Of a DNA stretch of 64,000 nt, positions 27,622-35,994 are shown piece by piece. Below the pieces are notes generated by a model. That model did no database searches and was not told the origin of the DNA. It worked only from the letters and a program-made list of their open reading frames with translations. Numbering within the stretch: position 1 is the stretch's first letter; the number at the start of each line of letters is the position of its first letter. The DNA is from RI-153 sp041391225. Lineage in GTDB: Bacteria; Chloroflexota; Anaerolineae; Caldilineales; Caldilineaceae. The position numbers were made by a program, and so were the translations under genes. Location of the stretch: positions 132,344 through 196,343 of the forward strand of contig JAWKOL010000012.1 in assembly GCA_041391225.1 (NCBI GenBank). Reading direction: 5' to 3'.

Positions 27622-28272
27622 ATGAGCCAGGCCAGAATTATCCACAAAGTGGAATACGATCCAGAAGCGGAACCCAAGGTGCTGCCTGAAGGCGAGGTTA
27701 CCTTCGAGGAGTACCTGGCATGGGCCGACGAGGACATCGCCGCCGAATGGGAGAACGGGAGGATTGTTCTCATGTCACCAGCAGCAAGGGTTCACCAGGC
27801 ATTAGTGAGGTGGTTGTCAACGGTGTTAAGCCTTTATGTACAACACCACGATCTCGGGGAAGTGCTTATCGCCCCATTCGCCGTCCGGCTGCGCGTCTCC
27901 GATCAAGGACGCGAACCGGATATCCTTTTCGTGCGCACCGAAAACCTGGCTCGGCTCAAAAACACCTATCTCGACGGCGCAGCAGACCTGATCATCGAAA
28001 TCGCGTCGCCCGAAAGTATGATGCGAGATCGCGGACAGAAGTATATCGAGTACGAAGCCGAAGGCGTCACCGAATATTGGCTCATCGATCCCCAACGACG
28101 CAGCGCCGAATTCCACCGCCTCGGCGATGACGGGCGCTACCAGCCCATCCTGCCACAGAATCACGTCTACCACAGCGCCGTCGTCCCAGGCTTCAGCCTT
28201 GACGTGCGTCGGCTCTGGCAGGATCCACTGCCCAGCGAGTTGGACGTGCTGCGGCAGTTGGGTGTCATTTAG
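27622..28272 (+). CDS. Uma2 family protein (PD-(D/E)XK nuclease fold)
   Basis: 216 residues. The Uma2 hallmarks are present: AAEWENGRIVLMSPAARVHQ, EPDILFV, DLIIEIASPES, DRGQKYIEYEAEGVTEYWLI and DPQRRSAEFHR. The Asp/Glu and Lys of the nuclease-like core are intact. The family is abundant in Cyanobacteria and Chloroflexota and its role is unsettled; many copies are lone genes. This copy has its own promoter between two metabolic genes and no partner toxin, antitoxin or transposase in sight. Confidence 0.88.
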   Translation: MSQARIIHKVEYDPEAEPKVLPEGEVTFEEYLAWADEDIAAEWENGRIVLMSPAARVHQALVRWLSTVLSLYVQHHDLGEVLIAPFAVRLRVSDQGREPDILFVRTENLARLKNTYLDGAADLIIEIASPESMMRDRGQKYIEYEAEGVTEYWLIDPQRRSAEFHRLGDDGRYQPILPQNHVYHSAVVPGFSLDVRRLWQDPLPSELDVLRQLGVI

Positions 28273-28274
28273 CT

Positions 28275-28408
28275 GGGGATCGGGGACTGGGGACTAGGGA
28301 TTGCGAGCAGGATCTGACATCACCTAATCACCTAATCTCTGACTAGATTAGGTGATGTCAGACTCTCGGCACAGTCCCCTAGTCCCCAGTCCCCATTCCC
28401 CATTCCCC
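28275..28408. repeat. Nested inverted repeats: perfect 17-bp hairpin inside family C arms
   Basis: The family C arms are 28275-28303 and 28372-28408. The inner stem 28313-28329 pairs perfectly with 28346-28362 and uses the word CACCTAAT. The structure fills the gap between Uma2 and the hydroxyacid dehydrogenase. Confidence 0.87.
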
Positions 28409-28419
28409 AAGAGAAACCC

Positions 28420-29418
28420 ATGCCCAAACTCAAAGCACTCTATCTTCTCAACGAAGCGGCTTTCGACGTGATCTACGGTCCCGACGAGCGCGCGGACGTA
28501 GCCGAACTTGTAGATGTAATCGCGCCGTTGCAGACGGCGCGATCGGTGGCGGACGATCCCGCCGTTCTCGCCGATGTGGACGTGATCCTCAGCGGGTGGG
28601 GCATGCCCACGATGGACGAGGCATTCCTCGCCGCCGCGCCCAACCTCAAGGGCGTGTTTTACGGCGCGGGGTCGATCAAGCGCATGGTCACCGACGCCTT
28701 TTGGGCGCGCCAGATCCCCATCACCAGCGCCTATGCCGCCAACGCTGTGCCGGTGATCGAGTACGCACTGGCCCAGATCCTGCTCTCGCTCAAACGCACG
28801 TGGCACTACATGTTCGCCATCCGCGCCCAAGGACAGTACATCCCGCGCACGCCTGTCCCCGGCGCGTATGGCAGCACAGTGGGCATCATCTCGCTGGGCA
28901 TGATCGGCAGCGGCGTGGCGCAGAAGCTCCAGCAGTTCGACGTGCGCGTCATCGCCTACGATCCCTTCGTCAAGCCGGAACGCGCCGCCGAACTGGGTGT
29001 GGAACTCTGCTCGCTCGAAGACGTCTTCCGCCGCGCCGATGTGGTGTCGCTCCACGCACCGTGGCTCGATGAGACGGTGGGCCTGCTGCATGGTCACCAC
29101 TTCGCCGCCATGAAACAGGACGCCACCTTCATCAACACCGCCCGCGGCGCCATCGTCCGCGAAGACGAGATGATCGCGGTCCTGCAAGATCGCCCGGATC
29201 TGTGGGCGATCCTCGACGTCACCTACCCGGAGCCGCCTGTTCCCGGTTCGCCACTCTACACCCTGCCCAACGTCGTCCTCACCCCGCACATCGCCGGTTC
29301 GCTCAACAACGAATGCCGCCGCATGGGCCGCCTCACCGTGGAAGAACTGCGCAAATTCGTCAACGGGGAAGCGCTGACGTGGGAAATTGGTCGTGTGCAA
29401 GCGGCGATTATGGCATGA
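28420..29418 (+). CDS. D-isomer-specific 2-hydroxyacid dehydrogenase
   Basis: 332 residues. The NAD-binding site is STVGIISLGMIGSGVAQKL, with Ser in place of the first usual Gly of the loop. The catalytic Arg is in INTARGA, the Glu in DVTYPEPP and the His in TPHIAGS. The enzyme interconverts 2-keto and 2-hydroxy acids with NAD(P)H. In this setting the keto acid could come from sugar-acid breakdown, for instance glyoxylate, pyruvate or a keto-deoxy acid. GAGAAACCC before ATG 28420 is a weak ribosome-binding site. Confidence 0.88.
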   Translation: MPKLKALYLLNEAAFDVIYGPDERADVAELVDVIAPLQTARSVADDPAVLADVDVILSGWGMPTMDEAFLAAAPNLKGVFYGAGSIKRMVTDAFWARQIPITSAYAANAVPVIEYALAQILLSLKRTWHYMFAIRAQGQYIPRTPVPGAYGSTVGIISLGMIGSGVAQKLQQFDVRVIAYDPFVKPERAAELGVELCSLEDVFRRADVVSLHAPWLDETVGLLHGHHFAAMKQDATFINTARGAIVREDEMIAVLQDRPDLWAILDVTYPEPPVPGSPLYTLPNVVLTPHIAGSLNNECRRMGRLTVEELRKFVNGEALTWEIGRVQAAIMA

Positions 29419-29423
29419 GGGGA

Positions 29424-29573
29424 ATTTTCGATTTGCGATTGACGATTTACGATTGTCTGGTCGAGGACCTGACTGGATGGCTCGAATATCGATTTTGTCT
29501 ACATCGCATTTCCCTACAGCGGCGTCATCGCCTCAACACGACAATCGTAAATCGTCAATCGAAAATCGAAAAT
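29424..29573. repeat. Inverted repeat, family A, 33 of 34 arm match
   Basis: Arm 29424-29457 and arm 29540-29573 are reverse complements with one mismatch, built of GATTTAC/GATTGAC words. The left arm starts 5 bases after the stop codon and the right arm ends 11 bases before the next ATG, so the repeat is the whole spacer. Confidence 0.92.
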
Positions 29574-29584
29574 AGGACATTCCC

Positions 29585-30349
29585 ATGCTCACACCCGGTC
29601 TCGTTTCCATCACCTTCCGCCCGCTTTCGCCCAAGGAAATTGTGGATCTCGTCGTGCGCGCCGGATTGACGGGCATCGAGTGGGGTGGTGACGTCCACGT
29701 GCCGCACGGCGAGGACGGCATTGCCGGCGCCGTGCGTACGATCACCGAGGACGCCGGTCTGCGCGTGGCGGCATATGGCTCGTACTACCGAGTGGGCCAC
29801 GACGAGACAGGTCCTTTCGAGGCGGTGCTGGCGTCCGCCGTGGCGCTAGGTGCGCCGCTGATCCGCGTCTGGCCCGGCACCCAGGGGAGCGATACCGCCG
29901 ACGATGCCTACTTTGCCCGCGTCGTCGAAGACAGCCGCCGCATCGCCGATTTGGCCGCGGCGGAAGGCATCCGCGTCATCTACGAATTCCACCGCAACAC
30001 GCTCACCGACACCAACGCCGCCGCCCGTCGCCTGCTCGAAGCGGTGGATCACCCCAACGTGGGCAGCTACTGGCAGCCGCCGCGCGGCTACAGCGTCGAA
30101 GACAACCTGGCCGGTCTGGACGCCGTCTTCCCCTGGCTGGCTGGCGTCCACGTTTTCAACTGGCATCGCGAAACCCACGAACGTCTGCCCCTCGCCGCCG
30201 CCGCCGATTGGAAACAGTATCTCGCCAAGGCCAACAGCTGCGGACGCGATCTTTACGCGCTGATCGAGTTTGTCCGTGGCGACGCGCCGGAGCAATTCCT
30301 GGACGATGCGGCGGCGTTGAAGACTTGGATTGCAGAGGCAGAGGATTAG
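29585..30349 (+). CDS. Sugar phosphate isomerase/epimerase family protein
   Basis: 254 residues. The first strands are LVSITFRPLSPKEIVDLVVR and GIEWGGDVHVP. Later barrel strands RVIYEFHRNTLTD, VGSYWQPP and GVHVFNWHRETHERLP hold the Glu, Trp and His residues that ligate metal and substrate in this superfamily. The fold is a TIM barrel of the xylose-isomerase-like type and probably cytoplasmic. It is one of four such proteins in the window. The exact sugar cannot be named. Confidence 0.82.
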   Translation: MLTPGLVSITFRPLSPKEIVDLVVRAGLTGIEWGGDVHVPHGEDGIAGAVRTITEDAGLRVAAYGSYYRVGHDETGPFEAVLASAVALGAPLIRVWPGTQGSDTADDAYFARVVEDSRRIADLAAAEGIRVIYEFHRNTLTDTNAAARRLLEAVDHPNVGSYWQPPRGYSVEDNLAGLDAVFPWLAGVHVFNWHRETHERLPLAAAADWKQYLAKANSCGRDLYALIEFVRGDAPEQFLDDAAALKTWIAEAED

Positions 30350-30555
30350 GACACGGATTTGCAGGATTTTCAGGAGGCAGATGGAGATGCAGAGGATTGA
30401 ACACAGATTGACACAGATATTTTCAGTTTTTGGTGGGGATGCCTTGGCTTTTCTCCGCATACTTTGGATTTTGTGCGATGATGGTTGTCCGTCACCTGCA
30501 TACCTGCCACATGCCACCAGCCCTTTTGACTTTTGCCCTCAAAGGAGACTTTTCT

Positions 30556-31377
30556 ATGCCCGACCGATTTCCTCTCGTTTTTAGCACCTTGGGTTGCCCG
30601 GATTGGACGTTGGAACGCGCTGCCGAAGAGGCGGTGAAGGACGGCTATGTCGGCCTCGAAGTGCGTGTGTTGGATGGCCAGATCATTCCGCCGGATTTGG
30701 ACGCGACCGGGCAGCAGCGCATCCGCAAGGTGATGGCCGATACAGGACTCGTCATCGTGGGGTTGGGCGCGTCGACGCGCTTTTCGTCGCCCGACGTGGC
30801 CGAGCGCCAGGCCCAGGAAGCGCAACTGCGCCAATACCTTCGCCTCGCCCGCGCCCTCGATGTCCCCTACGTGCGCACCTTCGGCGGCGACGTCGCGCCA
30901 GGACACACCATCGACGAGACCGTCGACTGGCTGGCCGCAAGCCTCGCCAACGTGATGGACGAAGCCGAAGCGCAGGGCGTCACCGTCTTGTTGGAGACAC
31001 ACGACGCATTCTGCCGCGGCCAGGAAGTGGGGCGCGTGCTGGCGAAGGTCGATCATCCTCGCCTAAAAGCCGTGTGGGATGTCCACCACCCCTACCGCAA
31101 GGGCGAATCCATCGAAGACACCTGGCGGTTCATCGGCGCGCGCACTGCCCACGTCCACATCAAAGACGCCCGCCTCAAGCCCGACGGCGACTGGCAGTTG
31201 GTCCTCTTGGGCGAGGGCGAAGTACCCAACAAAGCCATCGTCGATCTGCTCATGAGCGAAGGATACAAGGGCTATCTCTCGGTGGAATGGGAAAAGAAGT
31301 GGCACCCCAAGATTGAGGAGCCGGAGATCGCGCTGCCGCAGCACGCGGCGCTGTTGCGCGAGTGGATGAATGGGTGA
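30556..31377 (+). CDS. Sugar phosphate isomerase/epimerase family protein
   Basis: 273 residues. AAAGGAG (30541-30547) fixes the ATG at 30556. The chain reads FSTLGCPDWTLERAAEEAV, DGYVGLEVRV, VPYVRTFGGDV, VTVLLETHDAF, LKAVWDVHHPYRKGE, HVHIKDAR and YLSVEWEKKWHPKIEEP. The Glu, Asp, His and second Glu are in place for a metal site, as in xylose-isomerase-like epimerases. The spacer before it (30350-30555) shows no inverted repeat that I can define. The final codons and stop start a GGTGACAG tandem repeat. Confidence 0.85.
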   Translation: MPDRFPLVFSTLGCPDWTLERAAEEAVKDGYVGLEVRVLDGQIIPPDLDATGQQRIRKVMADTGLVIVGLGASTRFSSPDVAERQAQEAQLRQYLRLARALDVPYVRTFGGDVAPGHTIDETVDWLAASLANVMDEAEAQGVTVLLETHDAFCRGQEVGRVLAKVDHPRLKAVWDVHHPYRKGESIEDTWRFIGARTAHVHIKDARLKPDGDWQLVLLGEGEVPNKAIVDLLMSEGYKGYLSVEWEKKWHPKIEEPEIALPQHAALLREWMNG

Positions 31378-31412
31378 CAAGGTGACAGGGTGACAGGGTG
31401 ACAGGGTGATCC
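31373..31412 (+). repeat. Tandem octamers, family H (GGTGACAG)
   Basis: Three perfect GGTGACAG copies at 31381-31404 and a fourth degenerate copy follow the stop codon TGA. No inverted partner is seen here. The family recurs in inverted form at 61319-61476. Confidence 0.8.
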
Positions 31413-31490
31413 TGTTGGCGAACCTGTTCATGGGGTTGCCCCCCCTGCCGACATCGAAAAGTCGCCTCAGCGACTGGAGAAAATTTCTGC

Positions 31491-31537
31491 AAGCGCCTGA
31501 GGGCGCTTTTCGGTGTCAGGGCGGGATTTCAATCCCG
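31491..31537. terminator. Probable terminator hairpins between convergent genes
   Basis: AAGCGCC (31491-31497) pairs with GGCGCTT (31502-31508) and is followed by Ts, a rho-independent form for the plus strand. A second hairpin, CGGGAT/ATCCCG (31522-31527 and 31532-31537), follows. They lie between the isomerase gene and the convergent WD40 gene. Confidence 0.55.
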
Positions 31538-31545
31538 TTGCGAAT

Positions 31546-33684
31546 TCATACGTAACTCCCGCGGTGAATCTGATACGCGTAGATCGCCCCGCTCGCATCG
31601 CCTATCACCAGCACGTCCTGCCCTGCACACGCCAACGACAGGATCGCCTCGTCGTGGTGGAGGATCGCCCGTGGCTGTCCGCTGCGATCCCAGAAGCGCA
31701 CGGCGCCATCCTGCCCGGCCGTGATGATGAAGGCGCCGTCGGGCGTCACCGTTACATCGTTGACCCAGTCGGTGTGGCCTTCGAGGACAATTTCGGGCTG
31801 ACGGCTCGCCAACGACCAAATCTCCGCGGATTCGTCGTCCGACGCCGACACGAAGCCGCTGCCGTCGGGCAACAGCGCCAACGCGGAGACGGCATTCTCG
31901 TGATCGACGAATGTATGCAGCAATGCGCCGTCTTCGATGCGCCAGAGACGGATAGTTTCGTCGCCCGATGCGGAGAGCATCTCTTGGCCGGAGGGCAACA
32001 CGATCAACGCGTAGACAGCGCCGCGGTGATCGGTGAGGGTGTATTCTGCATCACCGGAGACCAGGTTCCAGATCTTGATGGCCCACGTCTCGGTGGCGGT
32101 GACGATGCGCTGGCTGTCGGGTGTCACCGCCACGGCGAGGACAGCGCCACGGTGGGCGCCGATTAGCGCAGGCGCCGCCGTCGGCGTGGTCAACGACCAG
32201 CGGCGCAAATTGCCGTCTTCGTCGGCGCTCACGAAACCCTCGCCATCGGGCAGCAGCGCCAGATCCATCACCGCGCTCTGGTTGGCGTAGGTGTGACGGC
32301 AGACACCAGCGCCCACATCCCAGATCTTGATGCCGCCATCCCTGGCCGCGGACAGCACCTGCCCGCCACCCGCATCAGCAACCAACGCGTAGACGGCCCC
32401 GCTGTGCGCGTCACGGCTGTTGTCTTCCACCTCGCCCAGTTGCCACAGCACCAGCGCCCCATCCACCGATGCCGTCAGCGCACGGTGACCGTCTCCGCTG
32501 AAAGCAACCGCGGTGACAGGGCCGTCGTGCCCTTCCAATGGCTGCAAGATCTGCTCTTGCCGGGCGTCCCAATGAAAAACGTGGCCGTTGTTGTCGCCCG
32601 AAAGGATCTGTTCACCATCAGGCGAAAAGGCCACCGTCCGAACAGCCGCGCTGTGACCGTGCAACGCCGTCAGCAGCGCGCCTGTTTGGAAATCCCACAG
32701 GCGTAGCGCGCGGTCATCGGCGGCGGTGATCACATGACGCCCATTCGGATGGATCGCCAGATGCGAGACAAAGCCCCCCACCAGATCGATGGCGCGATCG
32801 AGGCGCGCCGACGCCAGATCCCACACCCGTAGCGTGCGGTCGTCACCGGCAGAGACGGCAAGTTCGCCCGACGCGTCCACAGCCACAGCCATCACCCGAT
32901 CCGTGTGGCCGCTGAGCAGGCCGAGCATTTCGGCGGAGTCGGCGTCCCAGATGCGTAGCGTGCGATCATGGGCCGCCGACACCAGATGTCGGCCATCGGG
33001 CGTCAGGGCTAGGGAGCGCACCGTGTCGGTGTGTCCTTCGAAGACGGCTTTACATTCGCCGCTGCACAGATCCCAGCGGCGCAGCGTGGCGTCGCGCGAG
33101 GCCGAAATCGCCCAATCGCCGCTCGGGCTGATGGACACAGCGGTAACCTGATCGATGTGGCCGGTAAGGACGCGCACAGGTTCACCGGTGAGCAGATCCC
33201 ACAGGATCAACGCGCCGTCGGCCGCGCCAGATAGGGCGTAAGCGCCGTTGGGGGCAACCGCAGCCGCGTTGACGGCGCCGGCGTGGCCGGTGAGTCGGCG
33301 CAAAAACGCCGAAGAAAGCCACCGCGCCCGCCACAGATAACGCAAGTGCAATCGTGACAGTTGAGCGAGGTAGATGCCCGCCGAGTCCGCCAGGGCAGGC
33401 AGGCCGAGAACCACGGCCCGGTTGTGTACCTGTTGCGCGAAACGCGTTTCGTCCCGCGTCTCCAGCGCCGCGGCCAGGTTCGCCGACTCACTCTGAAGCA
33501 GGCGAATCAACCGCTCCAGCGTGCGGCGCTCGTCCAGGCTTAGCCCCTGCGCCGAAGACGATTCGCGTAGCAGGTTCACCAGTTCGATCTGTGTGCCGTC
33601 CAGGCCCAGGGCGCGGCAAGATTGCGCCAAAGTCTGTGCGTTCAGCCAATGACTGAGAAGCGCCGAGGATTGCGTAGACGTCAT
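31546..33684 (-). CDS. WD40 repeat protein with 14 repeats and a helical N-terminus
   Basis: 712 residues. The ATG at 33684 follows AAGGAG; the frame stays open upstream but without a better start. The first 150 residues are all helical (LSHWLNAQTLAQSCRALGL, LRLLQS-type heptads), then 14 WD40 units run to the end. Most have the GH...VxxVAxSPDG...SASxDxTLRxWD pattern (for example LTGHIDQVTAVSISPSGDWA). Fourteen units suggest two seven-bladed propellers side by side. No NTPase, kinase or caspase domain is attached, unlike many bacterial WD40 proteins. It has no signal peptide. It is probably a scaffold for protein complexes; partners are unknown. Confidence 0.85.
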   Translation of the reverse strand: MTSTQSSALLSHWLNAQTLAQSCRALGLDGTQIELVNLLRESSSAQGLSLDERRTLERLIRLLQSESANLAAALETRDETRFAQQVHNRAVVLGLPALADSAGIYLAQLSRLHLRYLWRARWLSSAFLRRLTGHAGAVNAAAVAPNGAYALSGAADGALILWDLLTGEPVRVLTGHIDQVTAVSISPSGDWAISASRDATLRRWDLCSGECKAVFEGHTDTVRSLALTPDGRHLVSAAHDRTLRIWDADSAEMLGLLSGHTDRVMAVAVDASGELAVSAGDDRTLRVWDLASARLDRAIDLVGGFVSHLAIHPNGRHVITAADDRALRLWDFQTGALLTALHGHSAAVRTVAFSPDGEQILSGDNNGHVFHWDARQEQILQPLEGHDGPVTAVAFSGDGHRALTASVDGALVLWQLGEVEDNSRDAHSGAVYALVADAGGGQVLSAARDGGIKIWDVGAGVCRHTYANQSAVMDLALLPDGEGFVSADEDGNLRRWSLTTPTAAPALIGAHRGAVLAVAVTPDSQRIVTATETWAIKIWNLVSGDAEYTLTDHRGAVYALIVLPSGQEMLSASGDETIRLWRIEDGALLHTFVDHENAVSALALLPDGSGFVSASDDESAEIWSLASRQPEIVLEGHTDWVNDVTVTPDGAFIITAGQDGAVRFWDRSGQPRAILHHDEAILSLACAGQDVLVIGDASGAIYAYQIHRGSYV

Positions 33685-33738
33685 TGCATCTCCTTGTGCC
33701 TGGTTTGTTATTTGCGCCTTGGGGCTTTTGGTGTTGAG

Positions 33739-33747
33739 ATTATAGCA
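33739..33747 (-). promoter_or_regulatory. Extended -10 promoter for the WD40 gene
   Basis: On the minus strand the bases read TGCTATAAT, with TATAAT at 33739-33744. It lies about 55 bases upstream of ATG 33684. Confidence 0.6.
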
Positions 33748-33857
33748 CAAGCGCAAAAATCGCCATCTTCCCCGATGAAAGAGCGGGCGCGTTGGTCTAT
33801 GCTGGCGGCTGATCATGTCCCATCCAAGTCGCAGCATAGAGAAGAAAAGAGGAAGTA

Positions 33858-35046
33858 ATGAGAAAATCTGCGTTTGTGTTGATGACGATGGCCCTGCTTG
33901 GCCTGGCTACGATGATGCAGCTTGCGCCGACACTTCAGGCGCGAAATCGCCAGGAGACGGTACCCGACGCCACGCCGCACATCTACCTGCCCTGGATCGT
34001 CGCCATGACAGCGCCCACGCCGACCAGCACACCTACGGCCACACCAACTTCTACATCAACACCGACGGCAACAGCAACGCCAACCGAGACAGCGACGCAT
34101 ACACCCGAACCAACGGCCACATCCACGCCGCTGCCCACACCCGGCGCCGACGTCTACTTCAACATCGCCCTGCTGCAAGGATGTGCGCCCAATGCCGGCG
34201 TCACCTACGTGCAGGGAACGACATACATCGAAGGTGCGCCGGCAAACGGCTATCTGGTGGCCTTCAGTTGGGTGGCGGACGGCCCAATCGTGGCCTACAC
34301 GCAGTCGGGACCGCACGAAGGCTATCCCGGCTGGGATCCCGGCTTCTATTCGCACATCTTGCAATCCAACGGTCCCCGCGAGGGATTGGTATTTCTGGAT
34401 CATCGACGAAAACCAGACGCGTATCTCAGAGATCGGCTTTGTCCACACCCACGGCGTCGCCGGCGACGGCATGTGCCAGCAGGCGGTGATCGATTTCGAC
34501 TCGCGCGGCAGTCAAGCGCCGGCGCCCACCAGCACGATCACGTCGGCCACACCCACCAACACACCTACGTCCACACCGACGGTTACGGCCACGCCGAACG
34601 CTGTGACGTTTCAACTGATCGATCATCATCTGCTTGATGTGGTGGAAAACGGCGGCTGGATCGACGGCGATTCGGTCCACTGTGGCGAGAAGCACGAACT
34701 GCGTGTGCAGGTGCTCGATGGTCAGGGCGCACTGCTGAACGGCGTGGCTGTGGAAGGCATCTGGACGCACGAAGTCTACACCACCGGCGTACAGGGCAAA
34801 GGTGACGGCATCGCCGAGTTCCTGCTCTGGGGCAGCGGCGAGGACGTGCGCGTCATCCGCGACGTCGGCGGCAGCGCAGTCACCAGCGATGTGGCGGCCC
34901 GCAACACAACGCAGACGCGCGAAATCGCCGACGAACAGCTCATTCAGGCCCGCTACTGCAAGGACACGGCCAGTTGCGCCGTCTTCAAGGAACAATTTGG
35001 CTGCAATGGTCATTTCAGTTGGCGGGCGACGTTTCAGAAAAGATGA
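33858..35046 (+). CDS. Secreted Thr/Pro-rich protein with two similar modules, one frameshift
   Basis: About 395 residues. The N-terminus MRKSAFVLMTMALLGLATM is a signal peptide. A Thr/Pro linker (PTPTSTPTATPTSTSTPT) follows, then a beta module with GAPANGYLVAFSWVADGPIV and GYPGWDPGFYSHIL. A second short Thr/Pro linker leads to ATPNAVTFQLIDHHLLDVVE and a last module with GEKHELRVQVLDGQGALLNG, which looks Ig-like. An extra base near 34390 shifts the frame between NGPRE and YFWIIDENQ. Linkers of this type are common in exported proteins of Chloroflexota. The function is unknown; surface binding is possible. Confidence 0.65.
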
Positions 35047-35116
35047 TGGGATAATGGGGATGATGGGATGATGCACGGCACTCTCCATCATCCCCATCAT
35101 CCCCATCATCTCATCT
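35041..35116. repeat. Inverted repeat, family G (word GATGATGG)
   Basis: The left arm 35041-35073 includes the stop codon of the secreted protein gene. The right arm 35086-35116 is its near complement. It fills the gap before the SDR gene. Confidence 0.85.
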
Positions 35117-35148
35117 ATATTGGATCGTGTTTCAGAAAGGACATTACC

Positions 35149-35994
35149 TTGTCTCGCTTGCATGGAAAGGTCGCCGTGATCACCGGCGGCACGCGTGGAC
35201 TTGGCCTGGCCATCGCTCAGGCCTATGCGAAGGAAGGTGCGGCTGTGGTGGTGGCGTCGCGTACGGAATCGTCGGTGCAGCGCGCCGTGACGAGTTTGCA
35301 GGCCGATGGCGCACGGGCCGGCGGCGTCACCTGCGATGTGGGCGATGTAAAACAAGTTCAAGCGCTGGTGGACTATGCTGTGGACACATTCGGGCGCCTC
35401 GACATCTGGGTGAACAACGCCGGCATCAGCGCGCCGTATGGCCCCACGCTGGAAGTGCCGCCCGAACGGTTCATCAACGTGATCCAGACCAACATTCTGG
35501 GTACTTACTACGGCTCCATCGTGGCGATGCAACACTTCGTGGCGCAGGGCAACGGCAAGCTGATCAACCTGCTCGGGCGCGGTGACAAGCAGCCCACAGC
35601 CAACCAAAATGCCTACTCCAGCAGCAAAGCCTGGATCCGCAACTTCACCCTGGCCCTGGCCGCGGAATACAAAGCGAGTGGCGTGGGTGTCTACGCGTTC
35701 AATCCTGGGCTGGTCCTCACCGAACTGCTTTCGGATCTGGAAGTCATGGCCGGCCACGAACAGGAAGTTCAGCCGCTCAAAATCGTGACACGGCTGTGGG
35801 CGGATCCACCCGAAGTGCCGGCGCAGAAGGCTGTGTGGCTGGCCGGTCCCGCCACAGACGGGCGCACGGGGTTGTCCGTCACCGCGCTGACAAAGACGCG
35901 GCTGATCAGCGGCGTGTTGCTGGAGGCATGGCGTCGGCTCAGCGGACAGCCGTTGCCGGAGATGAAATTGAACGTACAGTCGGTGCAACCATGA
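35149..35994 (+). CDS. Short-chain dehydrogenase/reductase
   Basis: 281 residues starting at TTG 35149 behind AGAAAGGA; an upstream ATG at 35068 would translate the repeat and is not credible. TGGTRGLG binds the cofactor, NNAG is present, and YSSSKA gives the catalytic Tyr and Lys. Counting back 13 positions from the Tyr falls on Gly in LLGRGDKQP, where the catalytic Ser is normally found, so activity may be altered. The stop overlaps the start of the enolase-superfamily gene as ATGA. This begins a three-gene operon (SDR, enolase superfamily, Gfo/Idh/MocA). Confidence 0.85.
   Translation: MSRLHGKVAVITGGTRGLGLAIAQAYAKEGAAVVVASRTESSVQRAVTSLQADGARAGGVTCDVGDVKQVQALVDYAVDTFGRLDIWVNNAGISAPYGPTLEVPPERFINVIQTNILGTYYGSIVAMQHFVAQGNGKLINLLGRGDKQPTANQNAYSSSKAWIRNFTLALAAEYKASGVGVYAFNPGLVLTELLSDLEVMAGHEQEVQPLKIVTRLWADPPEVPAQKAVWLAGPATDGRTGLSVTALTKTRLISGVLLEAWRRLSGQPLPEMKLNVQSVQP

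Noticed and set aside
27622..28272. Restriction or defence system around Uma2
   Set aside because: Only metabolic genes flank it, and no methylase, toxin-antitoxin or transposase gene is adjacent.
35068..35148. Longer N-terminus for the SDR starting at ATG 35068
   Set aside because: It would translate a GATGATGG-type repeat into a His/Pro string. TTG 35149 has a good ribosome-binding site and starts at the normal family position.
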